Shown here piece by piece: positions 8,958 through 16,497 of a stretch of DNA of 29,922 bases. The translations under genes and the position numbers were made by a program. The notes beneath the pieces were generated by a model. It was not told where the DNA came from and made no database searches. It saw only the letters and a list, made by a program, of their open reading frames with translations. The first letter of the stretch is position 1. Each line of letters starts with the position of its first letter. Source of the DNA: Bacteroidales bacterium M3 (GTDB lineage Bacteria; Bacteroidota; Bacteroidia; Bacteroidales; Muribaculaceae); NCBI GenBank assembly GCA_001689445.1, contig LUJN01000016.1:3081-33002 (forward strand), in the 5' to 3' direction.

Positions 8958-9030
8958 CTGCAAATTAATTAACAAAAAAATTATAATACCAAAATTAAAT
9001 ATTCCCCGATATCAAAATCATACGCAAACA

Positions 9031-9064
9031 GGAGGGTCGCGACATTGAGCTGTCGCGACCCTCC
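9031..9064 (-). terminator. Terminator-type hairpin downstream of nhaA
   Basis: A perfect 14-bp stem (GGAGGGTCGCGACA, 9031-9044, with 9051-9064) with a 6-nt loop, 26 bases past the nhaA stop. On the minus strand it is followed by TGTTTG rather than a long T run, so termination may be partial. Confidence 0.8.
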
Positions 9065-9090
9065 TATTCTATTAAATACTGTATGGTATA

Positions 9091-10479
9091 TCAATCTTCC
9101 TGCGGGAGTTGGGCTTTCTTGGGAAGAAAAATCTTCAGCAGAATGAAGCCCACGACTCCGGCGACCACCGAGCCGATGACGATGCCGAGTTTTGCGTGAT
9201 TGAGCAGATAAAGCCCATGGGCGGAAGTGTCAAACGACAGGTTGGCGATAAACAGTGATACCGTGAAACCGATACCGCCAAGCATCGCCACCGATGCCAT
9301 CATCTTCCAGTTGGCGTGTTCGGGCATAGGGGCGAGATGCAGCTTGACCGTCAGCCAAGAGAACAGGAATATGCCGAGGAACTTGCCGATGACAAGGCCA
9401 CAGATGATGGCGAGGCTTATGCCCTCCAATATCGTGGCGGGATCGAGGTCGAGCAGGAATATGCCGGCATTGGCAAAGGCAAAGAGCGGCACGATGCCGT
9501 AGTTGACCATCGGATGCAGGGAGTCTTCAAGTTCCTGTAGCGGGGAAATGACCTTATCCGAGGCCGACTCCACCTGCTTCAGCCAGTTCATCTGGTCGCG
9601 GCTGAGTATGGAACGCTTCATCAACGCGTCGTCATCATCGGCATTGAAGTGGGAGATGGAGTCGCGGATAATCTTGATATATTTATTTGGGGCAAACACC
9701 GGAGTGGCAGGCACACAAAATGCCACGAGTACCCCGGCAATAGTCGGGTGAATACCCGAGTTGAGGAAGAGAAACCACACCACCGTGCCTATGCCGATGT
9801 AGAAAATCTTACTCTGAATCGTAAGCACCGTGCCCAATAACAACACGCCCAACAGCAACGCCGCATAGAGCAGAAACATCAGGTTTATATCGGTCGAATA
9901 GCATGATGCTATGACAATGATACCACCGATATCATCGACTACGGCAAGCGTCGTAAGGAATATCTTCAACGATATTGGCACTCGCGACCCGAGCATAGCC
10001 AGCACGCCGAGCGAGAAAGCGATATCGGTAGCCATCGGGATAGCGGCCCCGTGGGTGAAGTCGCTGCCGCGTCCGATAAACAGGAACAGCGCGACCGGTA
10101 CAATCATACCGCCGATAGCGGCGACGATAGGCAACAATGCCTGCTTGAACGAGGACAGCTCCCCTACCAGCACTTCTCGCTTAATCTCAAGGCCGATAGT
10201 GAAGAAAAAGATTGCCATCAAGGCATCGTTGATAAATTGCAGGAAGGTCATCGGATGACCCGAATGGCTGAACAGGTTGAAGTCGCCTATCTGCAACCTC
10301 ACCTCCTGATTCCAGAAGTCAAAGTAATATTGGTTGACCCACGGGATATTGGCAATAACAAGGGCCAATACCGTAGCGACAATCAACACATTACCACCCG
10401 AGGCGTGTCGTCTTATCGCCTGCTTGGCGGAATAGAACACCTGGTGGGGAAACGAATCGTTTTCGCTAATTTTTCCCAT
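9091..10479 (-). CDS. nhaA: Na+/H+ antiporter NhaA
   Basis: Inner-membrane sodium/proton antiporter that expels Na+ in exchange for protons and helps control cytoplasmic pH. The 462 aa have about twelve hydrophobic segments. The ion-binding elements are present: ATDIAFSLGVLAMLG, matching the helix IV region of the E. coli protein, and VVDDIGGIIVIA, the helix V Asp-Asp pair that binds Na+. An N-terminal IGLEIKREVLVGELSSF and a C-terminal GGIGFTVSLFIANLSF are also family hallmarks. A loop at about 255-315 (FNADDDDALMKRSI) is longer than in the E. coli protein. It lies 94 bases downstream of lepA on the same strand with its own likely promoter, and ends in a strong hairpin. Confidence 0.97.
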   Translation of the reverse strand: MGKISENDSFPHQVFYSAKQAIRRHASGGNVLIVATVLALVIANIPWVNQYYFDFWNQEVRLQIGDFNLFSHSGHPMTFLQFINDALMAIFFFTIGLEIKREVLVGELSSFKQALLPIVAAIGGMIVPVALFLFIGRGSDFTHGAAIPMATDIAFSLGVLAMLGSRVPISLKIFLTTLAVVDDIGGIIVIASCYSTDINLMFLLYAALLLGVLLLGTVLTIQSKIFYIGIGTVVWFLFLNSGIHPTIAGVLVAFCVPATPVFAPNKYIKIIRDSISHFNADDDDALMKRSILSRDQMNWLKQVESASDKVISPLQELEDSLHPMVNYGIVPLFAFANAGIFLLDLDPATILEGISLAIICGLVIGKFLGIFLFSWLTVKLHLAPMPEHANWKMMASVAMLGGIGFTVSLFIANLSFDTSAHGLYLLNHAKLGIVIGSVVAGVVGFILLKIFLPKKAQLPQED

Positions 10480-10529
10480 AATCTCAAAATTATATGTTTA
10501 TAGACGTAGCTCCCGACTCCACGCCGGGA

Positions 10530-10537
10530 CAAATATA
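10530..10537 (-). promoter_or_regulatory. Candidate promoter -7 box of nhaA
   Basis: TATATTTG on the minus strand matches TAnnTTTG exactly and lies in the short gap between lepA and nhaA. Transcription would begin near 10524, leaving a 45-nt leader that contains a small 5-bp hairpin (TCCCG/CGGGA). No clear -33 box is seen, so nhaA could also be read through from lepA. Confidence 0.5.
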
Positions 10538-10573
10538 TACTTGAATGAGGCTATACGGCTGTCGCGCGTGGCG

Positions 10574-12361
10574 TCAGTCGAGCTTGAGCACGGCAAGGAA
10601 TGCCTTCTGCGGCACCTCTACCGACCCAATCTGCTTCATGCGCTTCTTACCTTTCTTCTGCTTTTCGAGAAGCTTGCGTTTACGCGAAATGTCACCGCCG
10701 TAACATTTTGCGGTCACGTCCTTACGCACAGCCTTGATGGTCTCGCGGGCGATAATCTTTGCCCCTATGGCAGCCTGTATCGCGATGTCGAACTGCTGTC
10801 GCGGGATAAGCTCCTTGAGTTTCTCACACATGCGCCGACCAAACGACACCGAGTTGTCAAAGTGGGTGAGCGTGCTGAGTGCATCGACACTTTCGCCGTT
10901 GAGCAGTATGTCGAGCTTCACGAGTTTTGACTCGCGGAAGTCGTGGAGATGGTAGTCAAACGAGGCATACCCCTTGGAAATGCTCTTGAGTTTGTCGTAG
11001 AAGTCAATCACAATCTCTCCGAGCGGCATGTCGAATGTCAGTTCGATACGGTTGCCGGATATATACTCTTGCTTGACCAATTCGCCGCGCTTGCCGAGGC
11101 ACAGGGTCATTATAGGCCCGATATAGTCGGCGGCGGTGATAATCGAGGCCCTGATGTAAGGCTCCTCGATATGGTCAATGAGTGTGGGGTCGGGCAACCC
11201 CGAAGGGTTGTGCACCTCGGTCATCTCCCCTTTCTTGTCATACACGCGGTAGGAGACGTTTGGGACGGTGGTGATGACATCCATGTCAAACTCACGCCCG
11301 AGGCGTTCCTGGATTATCTCCATGTGCAGCAATCCGAGGAATCCGCAACGGAATCCAAATCCGAGCGCGGCCGACGACTCGGGAGAGAAGGTGAGCGACG
11401 CGTCGTTGAGCTGCAATTTTTCAAGTGACGTACGCAGATTCTCGAAATCCTCGGTCTCAATCGGGTACACACCGGCAAACACCATCGGCTTGACCTCCTC
11501 AAACCCGTCTATCGCCTCCTCACACGGACGGTCTACGTGGGTTATCGTGTCACCGACCTTGACCTCCTTGGAGGTCTTGATGCCGGAGATAATATACCCC
11601 ACATTGCCCGCCGACAGCTCCTCGCGCGGCAACATGTCGAGCTTCAGGACGCCTATCTCGTCGGCATGGTATTCCTTGCCTGTGGAAACAAACTTCACAA
11701 AGTCATTCTTTCGTATCGTGCCGTTGACTATCTTATAGTAAGCGATGATGCCCCGGAATGGATTGAACACCGAGTCAAATATCAGTGCCTGGAGCGGCGC
11801 ATCCGCATCCCCTTCGGGGGCAGGGACACGCTCGATTATGGCTTTCAATATATCAGGCACGCCAAGGCCGGTCTTGCCGCTTGCGCGTATTATATCCTCG
11901 CGCTTGCATCCGAGCAGGTCTACAATCTGATCCTCCACTTCGTCGGGCTTGGCGCTGTCGAGGTCACACTTGTTTATGACCGGGATAATCTCAAGGTCAT
12001 TGTCTATCGCCATGTAAAGGTTGGAGATAGTCTGTGCCTGTATACCCTGCGACGCGTCGACAATCAGCAGCGCCCCCTCGCAGGCGGCAATCGAGCGCGA
12101 CACCTCGTAGGAGAAGTCGACATGCCCCGGGGTGTCGATGAGATTGAGGACATAGTTTTCGCCGTCAAGGCTATAGTTCATCTGTATGGCGTGGCTCTTG
12201 ATGGTGATGCCGCGCTCACGCTCCAGGTCCATGTCGTCGAGCACCTGCGCCTGAAGGTCTTTCTGCGCGATAGTATTGGTATACTCCAGCAGGCGATCGG
12301 CAAGCGTGCTCTTGCCATGGTCGATATGGGCGATTATACAGAAGTTGCGGATATTCTTCAT
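10574..12361 (-). CDS. lepA: Elongation factor 4 (translational GTPase LepA)
   Basis: Ribosome-associated GTPase that can back-translocate stalled ribosomes and affects subunit assembly. With the ATG at 12361 the protein is 595 aa, the normal length. The order is a GTPase domain with P-loop AHIDHGKST, the G3 motif DTPGH and the G4 motif NKCD; then beta-barrel domains II and III; an EF-G-like domain IV with LGFGFRCGFLGLLHMEI; and the LepA-specific C-terminal domain with YHLHDFRESKLVKLDILLNG cut short of the lysine-rich end (KRKLLEKQKKGKKRMKQ). An upstream in-frame ATG at 12376 is less likely, because the -7 box at 12393-12400 would leave only about 10 nt of leader, while 12361 fits both that and the family N-terminus MKNIRNF. 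Confidence 0.97.
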   Translation of the reverse strand: MKNIRNFCIIAHIDHGKSTLADRLLEYTNTIAQKDLQAQVLDDMDLERERGITIKSHAIQMNYSLDGENYVLNLIDTPGHVDFSYEVSRSIAACEGALLIVDASQGIQAQTISNLYMAIDNDLEIIPVINKCDLDSAKPDEVEDQIVDLLGCKREDIIRASGKTGLGVPDILKAIIERVPAPEGDADAPLQALIFDSVFNPFRGIIAYYKIVNGTIRKNDFVKFVSTGKEYHADEIGVLKLDMLPREELSAGNVGYIISGIKTSKEVKVGDTITHVDRPCEEAIDGFEEVKPMVFAGVYPIETEDFENLRTSLEKLQLNDASLTFSPESSAALGFGFRCGFLGLLHMEIIQERLGREFDMDVITTVPNVSYRVYDKKGEMTEVHNPSGLPDPTLIDHIEEPYIRASIITAADYIGPIMTLCLGKRGELVKQEYISGNRIELTFDMPLGEIVIDFYDKLKSISKGYASFDYHLHDFRESKLVKLDILLNGESVDALSTLTHFDNSVSFGRRMCEKLKELIPRQQFDIAIQAAIGAKIIARETIKAVRKDVTAKCYGGDISRKRKLLEKQKKGKKRMKQIGSVEVPQKAFLAVLKLD

Positions 12362-12392
12362 TACTTGAAATTGCATTGACTGTTTCAGCCAA

Positions 12393-12400
12393 CAAAATTA
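12393..12400 (-). promoter_or_regulatory. Promoter -7 box of lepA
   Basis: TAATTTTG on the minus strand is an exact TAnnTTTG match. It predicts a start near 12386 and a leader of about 25 nt before the ATG at 12361. It lies immediately after the terminator of the upstream LRR gene, as expected for an independent unit. Confidence 0.58.
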
Positions 12401-12415
12401 ATGAAATTTTTTCAG

Positions 12416-12468
12416 AGTATAAAAAGAGACGCGCACCCATCGCCATCTTGTGGACAGGGGTGCGCGTC
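12416..12468 (-). terminator. Intrinsic terminator of the LRR gene
   Basis: Read on the minus strand, an 11-bp GC-rich stem (GACGCGCACCC, pairing 12458-12468 with 12428-12438) with a 19-nt loop is followed by TCTTTTTAT. It starts 45 bases past the stop of the LRR gene and insulates it from lepA. Confidence 0.85.
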
Positions 12469-12512
12469 ATGTCAGGTATCAGATGACGCCTGCTGCGCCA
12501 CCATAGGGATTA

Positions 12513-13571
12513 TCAATAGTTCCACTGGCAGGCAATCATGCTCAGGTTGTTGCAACCGATGGTGCGGATGTCGGTGAGCATGTTGTAACGGCAGTTGATA
12601 TAGGTAAGTGCCTGGTCAAACGACACGTCGAGCGTGTTGAGCTGGTTGTTATTGCACAACAGGCGCTGGAGGAATGTCTGGTTGGAGAGATCGAGCGTGG
12701 TAAGGTCGTTGTAGGAGCAGTCGACAAATGTCACGTTGGGGCAATTCTCTATTGTAAACTGGGTCAAGTCGTTATAGGAGCATACGACATCAAGCAGGTT
12801 GTTACAGTCGCGCATGGCGAGTGCGGTCATGTGGTTGTCGCTGCAAATGAATGTGCTAAGCAAGGGAAGACCGGAGACAATCATCGTGGTGATTTCATTG
12901 TCATCGACATTGAGGTTGGTGAGTTTCTCGACCCCAAAGAGGTTGAGCGACGTGAGCTTGTTGTAGCCGCAATAGAGGTTCTTCAATGCGGTGCATCCGC
13001 TCACCGACAAGCTCTCAAGGTGGTTACCCTGGCAATTGAGGGTTTCAAGCGTCGGGGAATTTGACACGTCGAGCGCGGCAAGCAGGTTGTTGGAACAGTT
13101 GAAATTCTTTATAGCCGTTGCACCCGAGATGGTGATGTCGGTAAGACGGTTCTTATAGATTGATAGCTTCTGCAACGAAGGACAACCTGCAAGGTCAAAA
13201 GCCTTCAAGGAGTTGCGGGATGCATTAAGCTCGACAAGGGCCGCATCATTGGCTACCGTAAGACCGGTAATCTTGTTACGCGACACGTCCACCTTGGTAA
13301 GCGCAGTGAAACCCGACAGGTCAAGGTCGCCGGCGAGATGCTTGTCTTTCCACTCAATAGCCGTCACATGACCGGCGGCTACAGTGACGCCCTCCCACGA
13401 AGCCGGAGACTTGACATCGGAGATTTTCAAAGCCTGAGCATTGGTCTCACCGTTTTCAGCCGTTTGCGACAGGAACGACTGGAGTTGCTTCAACTCGTTC
13501 TTGTCGATTTTTTGTGCGAAAACCACCATGCTGCCAAGCATGAGGGTAATCATTAAAAAGAGCTTTTTCAT
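12513..13571 (-). CDS. Secreted leucine-rich-repeat protein with a cysteine ladder
   Basis: A 352-aa exported protein. The signal peptide is MKKLFLMITLMLGSMVVFA with cleavage before QK. Residues 20-80 form a non-repeat cap containing SPASWEGVTV. From about residue 85 to the end run roughly twelve repeats of exactly 21 residues, of the general form LxxLxCxxNxLxxLDVSxxxxL, as in internalin-like bacterial LRRs. A cysteine sits at 159, 180, 201, 243, 264, 285, 306, 327 and 348, with Val at 222, all at multiples of 21. A second ladder at 130, 193, 256, 277 and 340 keeps the same period. There is no lipobox, membrane anchor or T9SS tail; the protein simply ends after the last repeat. Binding of a protein or glycan partner in the periplasm or outside is likely, but the ligand is unknown. 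The gene is monocistronic. Confidence 0.9.
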   Translation of the reverse strand: MKKLFLMITLMLGSMVVFAQKIDKNELKQLQSFLSQTAENGETNAQALKISDVKSPASWEGVTVAAGHVTAIEWKDKHLAGDLDLSGFTALTKVDVSRNKITGLTVANDAALVELNASRNSLKAFDLAGCPSLQKLSIYKNRLTDITISGATAIKNFNCSNNLLAALDVSNSPTLETLNCQGNHLESLSVSGCTALKNLYCGYNKLTSLNLFGVEKLTNLNVDDNEITTMIVSGLPLLSTFICSDNHMTALAMRDCNNLLDVVCSYNDLTQFTIENCPNVTFVDCSYNDLTTLDLSNQTFLQRLLCNNNQLNTLDVSFDQALTYINCRYNMLTDIRTIGCNNLSMIACQWNY

Positions 13572-13881
13572 AAAAGAAATAGTTGGGTTAGTTGATTCTT
13601 TTATTCTTAGAACAATAGGAAATGTTAAAAGTTCAGATTTTATTATAAAAGATTTCCTCCGTTAACATTTTGAGCATATTGCAATCAATCGTAGGGACGC
13701 GGCTACTACTGGTCAGCTATTCCGAGAAATAGGGGCAAAGCCCCTACCTATGCTTATGCTTAACCCCACGCACCGCGTGGGGTTATACAAATGAAGGGTC
13801 TTTCGACCCTTATCTTGCCAACTCAAAGGATTATTTGAACTACATTGCGACACGCCCCAACATCTCTATGTTTTTCGTATG
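13572..13881. other. 310-base gap holding the LRR leader and a hairpin cluster
   Basis: No ORF or RNA gene is visible here. The right part (13691-13811) holds GTAGGGAC and three perfect hairpins, described separately, just past the dnaB stop. The left part (13572-13680) is AT-rich and must contain the LRR-gene promoter, but I see no TAnnTTTG box there. Confidence 0.7.
13691..13811. repeat. Cluster of tight hairpins with a GTAGGGAC end, repeat-type element
   Basis: It begins with GTAGGGAC (13691-13698), the same 8-mer that starts the palindrome pair at 5885. It then has three perfect hairpins with tiny loops: TAGGGGC-AAA-GCCCCTA (13730-13746), an 11-bp stem TAACCCCACGC with loop ACC (13761-13785), and AAGGGTC-TTTC-GACCCTT (13794-13811). 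The CCCCTAC at 13741-13747 partly mirrors the opening GTAGGG. The cluster directly follows the dnaB stop on the minus strand, so it may end that transcript. Confidence 0.65.
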
Positions 13882-15432
13882 TCAGAACGGCGGCAGCTCG
13901 TCGCTCGAGGTCGCCTTGAAATCGGCGTTGCCGCCGGTCAGGATTGGCCCGGTGCCGCCGCCGGACAGACTGCTGTCGGGATTGTTGAGGCTCGACCCCA
14001 CCGTAGTGGCGACCATCTCGTCCTCTTCTCCCCAGTTCTCAAACCGCGCATAACGGGCCTTGAACCGAAGCTTGATGTCGTCAACCGAACCGCTACGGTG
14101 CTTTGCCACGATAAATTCGGCAAGGCCGCGTATATCATGCCCCTCGGCATCAGTGTCGGAGCGCAGGTAATACTCCGGGCGGTGAATGAAGCACACAATG
14201 TCGGCATCCTGCTCGATGGCACCACTCTCGCGGAGGTCACTGAGCTGCGGACGCTTACCGTCGGTACGCGACTCGACGCTACGGTTGAGCTGCGACAGGG
14301 CGACAATGGGGATGTTCAACTCCTTGGCCAACTGCTTCAAAGAGCGTGAAATCATACTCACCTCCTGTTCGCGGCTGCCAAATTTCATGCCCGAAGCATT
14401 CATCAGCTGCAGGTAGTCGATGATTATGAACTTTACCTGATGCTCCCTCACAAGACGTCGTGCCTTGGTACGCAACTCAAAGACCGACAGTGACGGCGTG
14501 TCGTCGATATACAGCGGGGCCGAGTAGAGATGCTTGATGCGTGACATCAGCTGGTCCCACTCCATCGGCGACAGTCGGCCGCTCTTTATCTTCTCGCTCT
14601 CAAGCTCGCATGTGTTGCTTATCAGACGGTTGACGAGCTGTAGGTTGGACATTTCAAGAGAGAAGATAGCTACGGGAGTGTTATAGTTGACCGCCATATT
14701 CTTTGCCATCGACAGCACCAAGGCTGTCTTGCCCATCGCGGGGCGTGCGGCGATGATGATAAGGTCGGAATTCTGCCATCCCGACGTGAGCTTGTCGAGG
14801 TCGTGATAGCCCGACTCAAGCCCGCTGAGACCCGAGGTGCGGTTGGCCGCATTCTGTATCTGCTCTATGGCCTGGGAAATCACGGGGTCTATCTGCGTGA
14901 CATCCTTCTTGACGTTGCGCTGCGATATCTCAAACAATTTCCCCTCAGCCTCCTGCAGCAGGTCGTCGACATCGTTGCTCTCGTCAAACGCCTTACTCTC
15001 TATCTGCGAGGCAAATGATATAAGCTCGCGTGCGAGATACTTCTGCGCCACAATACGGGCATGGTACTCCACGTTGGCACCCGACAGCACCCTGGCAGTC
15101 AGCTCGGAGATGAACACCGGACCGCCGACCTCCTCCAGTGTGCCGTTGAGCCTGAGCTGCTCCATAACCGTGAGCATATCAATCGGCTGCTGCGATGCTC
15201 CAAGCGACTGTATAGCCTCATATATTTTCTGATGGGCAGGCTCATAGAAACTCTCGGGCTTCAGTATGTCACACACTGTCGTGTAAGCATCCCTCTCCAG
15301 CATGAGAGCGCCAAGCACTGCCTGTTCAAGGTCTATGTCGCGTGGAGCCATTCGTCCGCCAAGGTCTACCGACGGCTGATGCTGGGGTTTACGGCGTGGA
15401 GAGCGGCTATTGTTGGGCTGGCTGTCTATCAT
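13882..15432 (-). CDS. dnaB: Replicative DNA helicase DnaB
   Basis: Hexameric 5'-3' helicase that opens the replication fork and recruits primase. The 516 aa comprise a basic unstructured N-terminus (1-28), the DnaB N-terminal helical domain (about 29-130, starting RDIDLEQAVLGALM), a linker helix, and the RecA-like motor with Walker A ARPAMGKT at 229-236, the Walker B region FIIIDYLQLM and the later motif SQLNRSVE. The terminal 50 residues are a Gly/Ser/Asn-rich tail ending DELPPF, which resembles the tip of SSB. No intein interrupts the gene. The start agrees with an exact -7 box at 15460-15467, giving a leader of about 21 nt. The gene stands alone between the cupin gene terminator and the hairpin cluster. 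Confidence 0.97.
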   Translation of the reverse strand: MIDSQPNNSRSPRRKPQHQPSVDLGGRMAPRDIDLEQAVLGALMLERDAYTTVCDILKPESFYEPAHQKIYEAIQSLGASQQPIDMLTVMEQLRLNGTLEEVGGPVFISELTARVLSGANVEYHARIVAQKYLARELISFASQIESKAFDESNDVDDLLQEAEGKLFEISQRNVKKDVTQIDPVISQAIEQIQNAANRTSGLSGLESGYHDLDKLTSGWQNSDLIIIAARPAMGKTALVLSMAKNMAVNYNTPVAIFSLEMSNLQLVNRLISNTCELESEKIKSGRLSPMEWDQLMSRIKHLYSAPLYIDDTPSLSVFELRTKARRLVREHQVKFIIIDYLQLMNASGMKFGSREQEVSMISRSLKQLAKELNIPIVALSQLNRSVESRTDGKRPQLSDLRESGAIEQDADIVCFIHRPEYYLRSDTDAEGHDIRGLAEFIVAKHRSGSVDDIKLRFKARYARFENWGEEDEMVATTVGSSLNNPDSSLSGGGTGPILTGGNADFKATSSDELPPF

Positions 15433-15459
15433 GATATGGTGTCAAATCTGTTTCTCATG

Positions 15460-15467
15460 CAAAGATA
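15460..15467 (-). promoter_or_regulatory. Promoter -7 box of dnaB
   Basis: TATCTTTG on the minus strand matches TAnnTTTG exactly and predicts initiation near 15453, about 21 nt before the dnaB ATG. It lies right after the terminator of the cupin gene, so terminator and promoter are nearly fused. Confidence 0.62.
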
Positions 15468-15479
15468 GCACAAATAAAA

Positions 15480-15533
15480 AGATAGACGCGCCTCCCGTTC
15501 ATGTAAAATAGCAATTCTACATGGCGGGAGGCG
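15480..15533 (-). terminator. Intrinsic terminator of the cupin gene
   Basis: On the minus strand a 9-bp outer stem (15525-15533 with 15489-15497) and an inner CATGTA/TACATG stem form a long hairpin, followed by TCTATCTTTTTATTTG. It starts 33 bases past the cupin stop. Confidence 0.78.
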
Positions 15534-15565
15534 TGAAATAGATAAATTAGGTCGGGGCCGACAAC

Positions 15566-15979
15566 TCAAAGTTTGTTTTCCCTTTCGGTAATCTCGGCAT
15601 CTGTCATGGTGTAGCCCTCCAGGCTGCCCTCCTTGGCCTGTATGCAGATGTACACGAGGTTGCCGCTTTCTGCCGTGTTCTTTATGTTGCGGTCACAACC
15701 TGTGGCTACACGTACCACACTCCCTTTGGAGATAGGGAAAACGTCATTGTCAACCTGAAACGCTCCGCTACCCGACAGGATTATGTAGTTCTCCTCATTG
15801 GCCTTATGGCTATGGAAGAACGGCACGGCCTGACCCGGCGCGAGCGAACCGAATGAGATTTCACACGATGTTTCATTAAGTTCGTCCTTGATGAAGGCCT
15901 TACCCTCAAATGTGGAGAGATTGCCTACTGTGCCGTGAGAGTATTTAGCACCCTTGTTCAGTTTCTTAAATTCGCTCAT
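15566..15979 (-). CDS. Small cupin-fold protein
   Basis: A 137-aa single-domain cupin with no signal peptide, so cytoplasmic. Cupin motif 1 is visible as PFFHSHKANEENYIILSGSG (about 53-72), giving His, His and Glu ligands for a metal. Motif 2 (FPISKGSVVRVATGCDRNIKN) has Gly-Cys-Asp-Arg where a His is usual, so the fourth ligand is absent and metal binding may be weak or different. The C-terminal tail (GYTMTDAEITERENKL) is short and charged. It is divergent from an HxlR regulator 159 bases away, which often controls neighbouring redox or aldehyde-response enzymes. Substrate unknown. A -7 box at 16044-16051 places the start of transcription about 58 nt upstream of the ATG. Confidence 0.88.
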   Translation of the reverse strand: MSEFKKLNKGAKYSHGTVGNLSTFEGKAFIKDELNETSCEISFGSLAPGQAVPFFHSHKANEENYIILSGSGAFQVDNDVFPISKGSVVRVATGCDRNIKNTAESGNLVYICIQAKEGSLEGYTMTDAEITERENKL

Positions 15980-16027
15980 GATTTGCTGTTTTTAGATTTA
16001 TATATTAACTTTGTAATCGAAACCCAA

Positions 16028-16040
16028 TATCCTTAGGATA
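16028..16040. promoter_or_regulatory. Candidate operator between the cupin and HxlR genes
   Basis: A short inverted repeat, TATCC-TTA-GGATA, overlaps the predicted cupin transcription start (near 16037). A larger pair GTAAC (16049-16053) and GTTAC (16078-16082) flanks a repeated CATGCAA. Either could bind the HxlR dimer; this is inference from position only. Confidence 0.35.
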
Positions 16041-16043
16041 GTG

Positions 16044-16067
16044 CAAAGGTAACATGCAAATCTCTTT
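16044..16067 (-). promoter_or_regulatory. Promoter of the cupin gene
   Basis: On the minus strand TACCTTTG (16044-16051) matches TAnnTTTG. A CTTG about 20 bases further upstream fits the spacing of the usual TTTG -33 box. Initiation near 16037 gives a 58-nt leader. Confidence 0.5.
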
Positions 16068-16098
16068 CATGCAAGAGGTTACGCTAAAACTATCAGAT

Positions 16099-16106
16099 TA
16101 CTTTCG
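16099..16106 (+). promoter_or_regulatory. Candidate -7 box of the HxlR gene
   Basis: TACTTTCG matches TAnnTTTG at all but one position and would start transcription near 16113, some 26 nt before the ATG at 16139. It is divergent from the cupin promoter with a gap of 47 bases. Confidence 0.4.
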
Positions 16107-16138
16107 GGTTACTTATATTGAAAATCAACGAGAAAAAA

Positions 16139-16474
16139 ATGCAGGAAATACTGAAAAAATATTCCGACATCGGGAATTGCCCCGTCAGAAATGTAATATC
16201 GCATTTCAGCACCAAGTGGGGTCTGCTCGTACTGGCAATGCTTGGCGAAACGCGCTGTCTACGTTTCAACGAGATACGCCATGCTCTCCCCGACATATCG
16301 CCTAAGGTGCTTAGCTCGACATTAAAGACATTGGAAACCGACGGCCTGGTAAGCCGCAAGCTATACCCGTCAATTCCCCCGAAAGTAGAATACTCCATAA
16401 CCGAAAAAGGCGACACCCTGATACCTATTTTAGGTGATCTGATACGGTGGGGGCTTTCGCAACTCGGTAAATAA
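16139..16474 (+). CDS. HxlR-family winged-helix transcription regulator
   Basis: A 111-aa cytoplasmic DNA-binding protein with a winged helix-turn-helix fold, usually a dimer. The family pattern is clear: CPVRNVISHFSTKWGLLVL (from C14), RFNEIRHALPDISPKVLSSTLKTLETDGLV (recognition helix region, here given in sense only), and YSITEKGDTLIPIL with the wing. The N-terminal Cys14 is the position used for redox or electrophile sensing in characterised relatives. The ATG at 16139 is preferred to the TTG at 16118, because the residues before it are absent from the family and the ATG follows a purine-rich stretch. It is divergent from the cupin gene and 23 bases upstream of ispE on the same strand. Confidence 0.92.
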   Translation: MQEILKKYSDIGNCPVRNVISHFSTKWGLLVLAMLGETRCLRFNEIRHALPDISPKVLSSTLKTLETDGLVSRKLYPSIPPKVEYSITEKGDTLIPILGDLIRWGLSQLGK

Positions 16475-16497
16475 GCCATTTAATTTTCATCTGCCAT

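Noticed and set aside
10480..10529. A sodium- or pH-sensing riboswitch in the nhaA leader
   Set aside because: Only a 5-bp hairpin is seen in about 45 nt; no conserved riboswitch core is visible.
11537..12379. A 280-codon plus-strand open frame inside lepA
   Set aside because: Antisense to LepA with no family pattern.
13691..13811. The hairpin group as a CRISPR array
   Set aside because: The hairpins differ in sequence and spacing; there are no constant repeats of 23-47 bases, no spacers and no cas genes.
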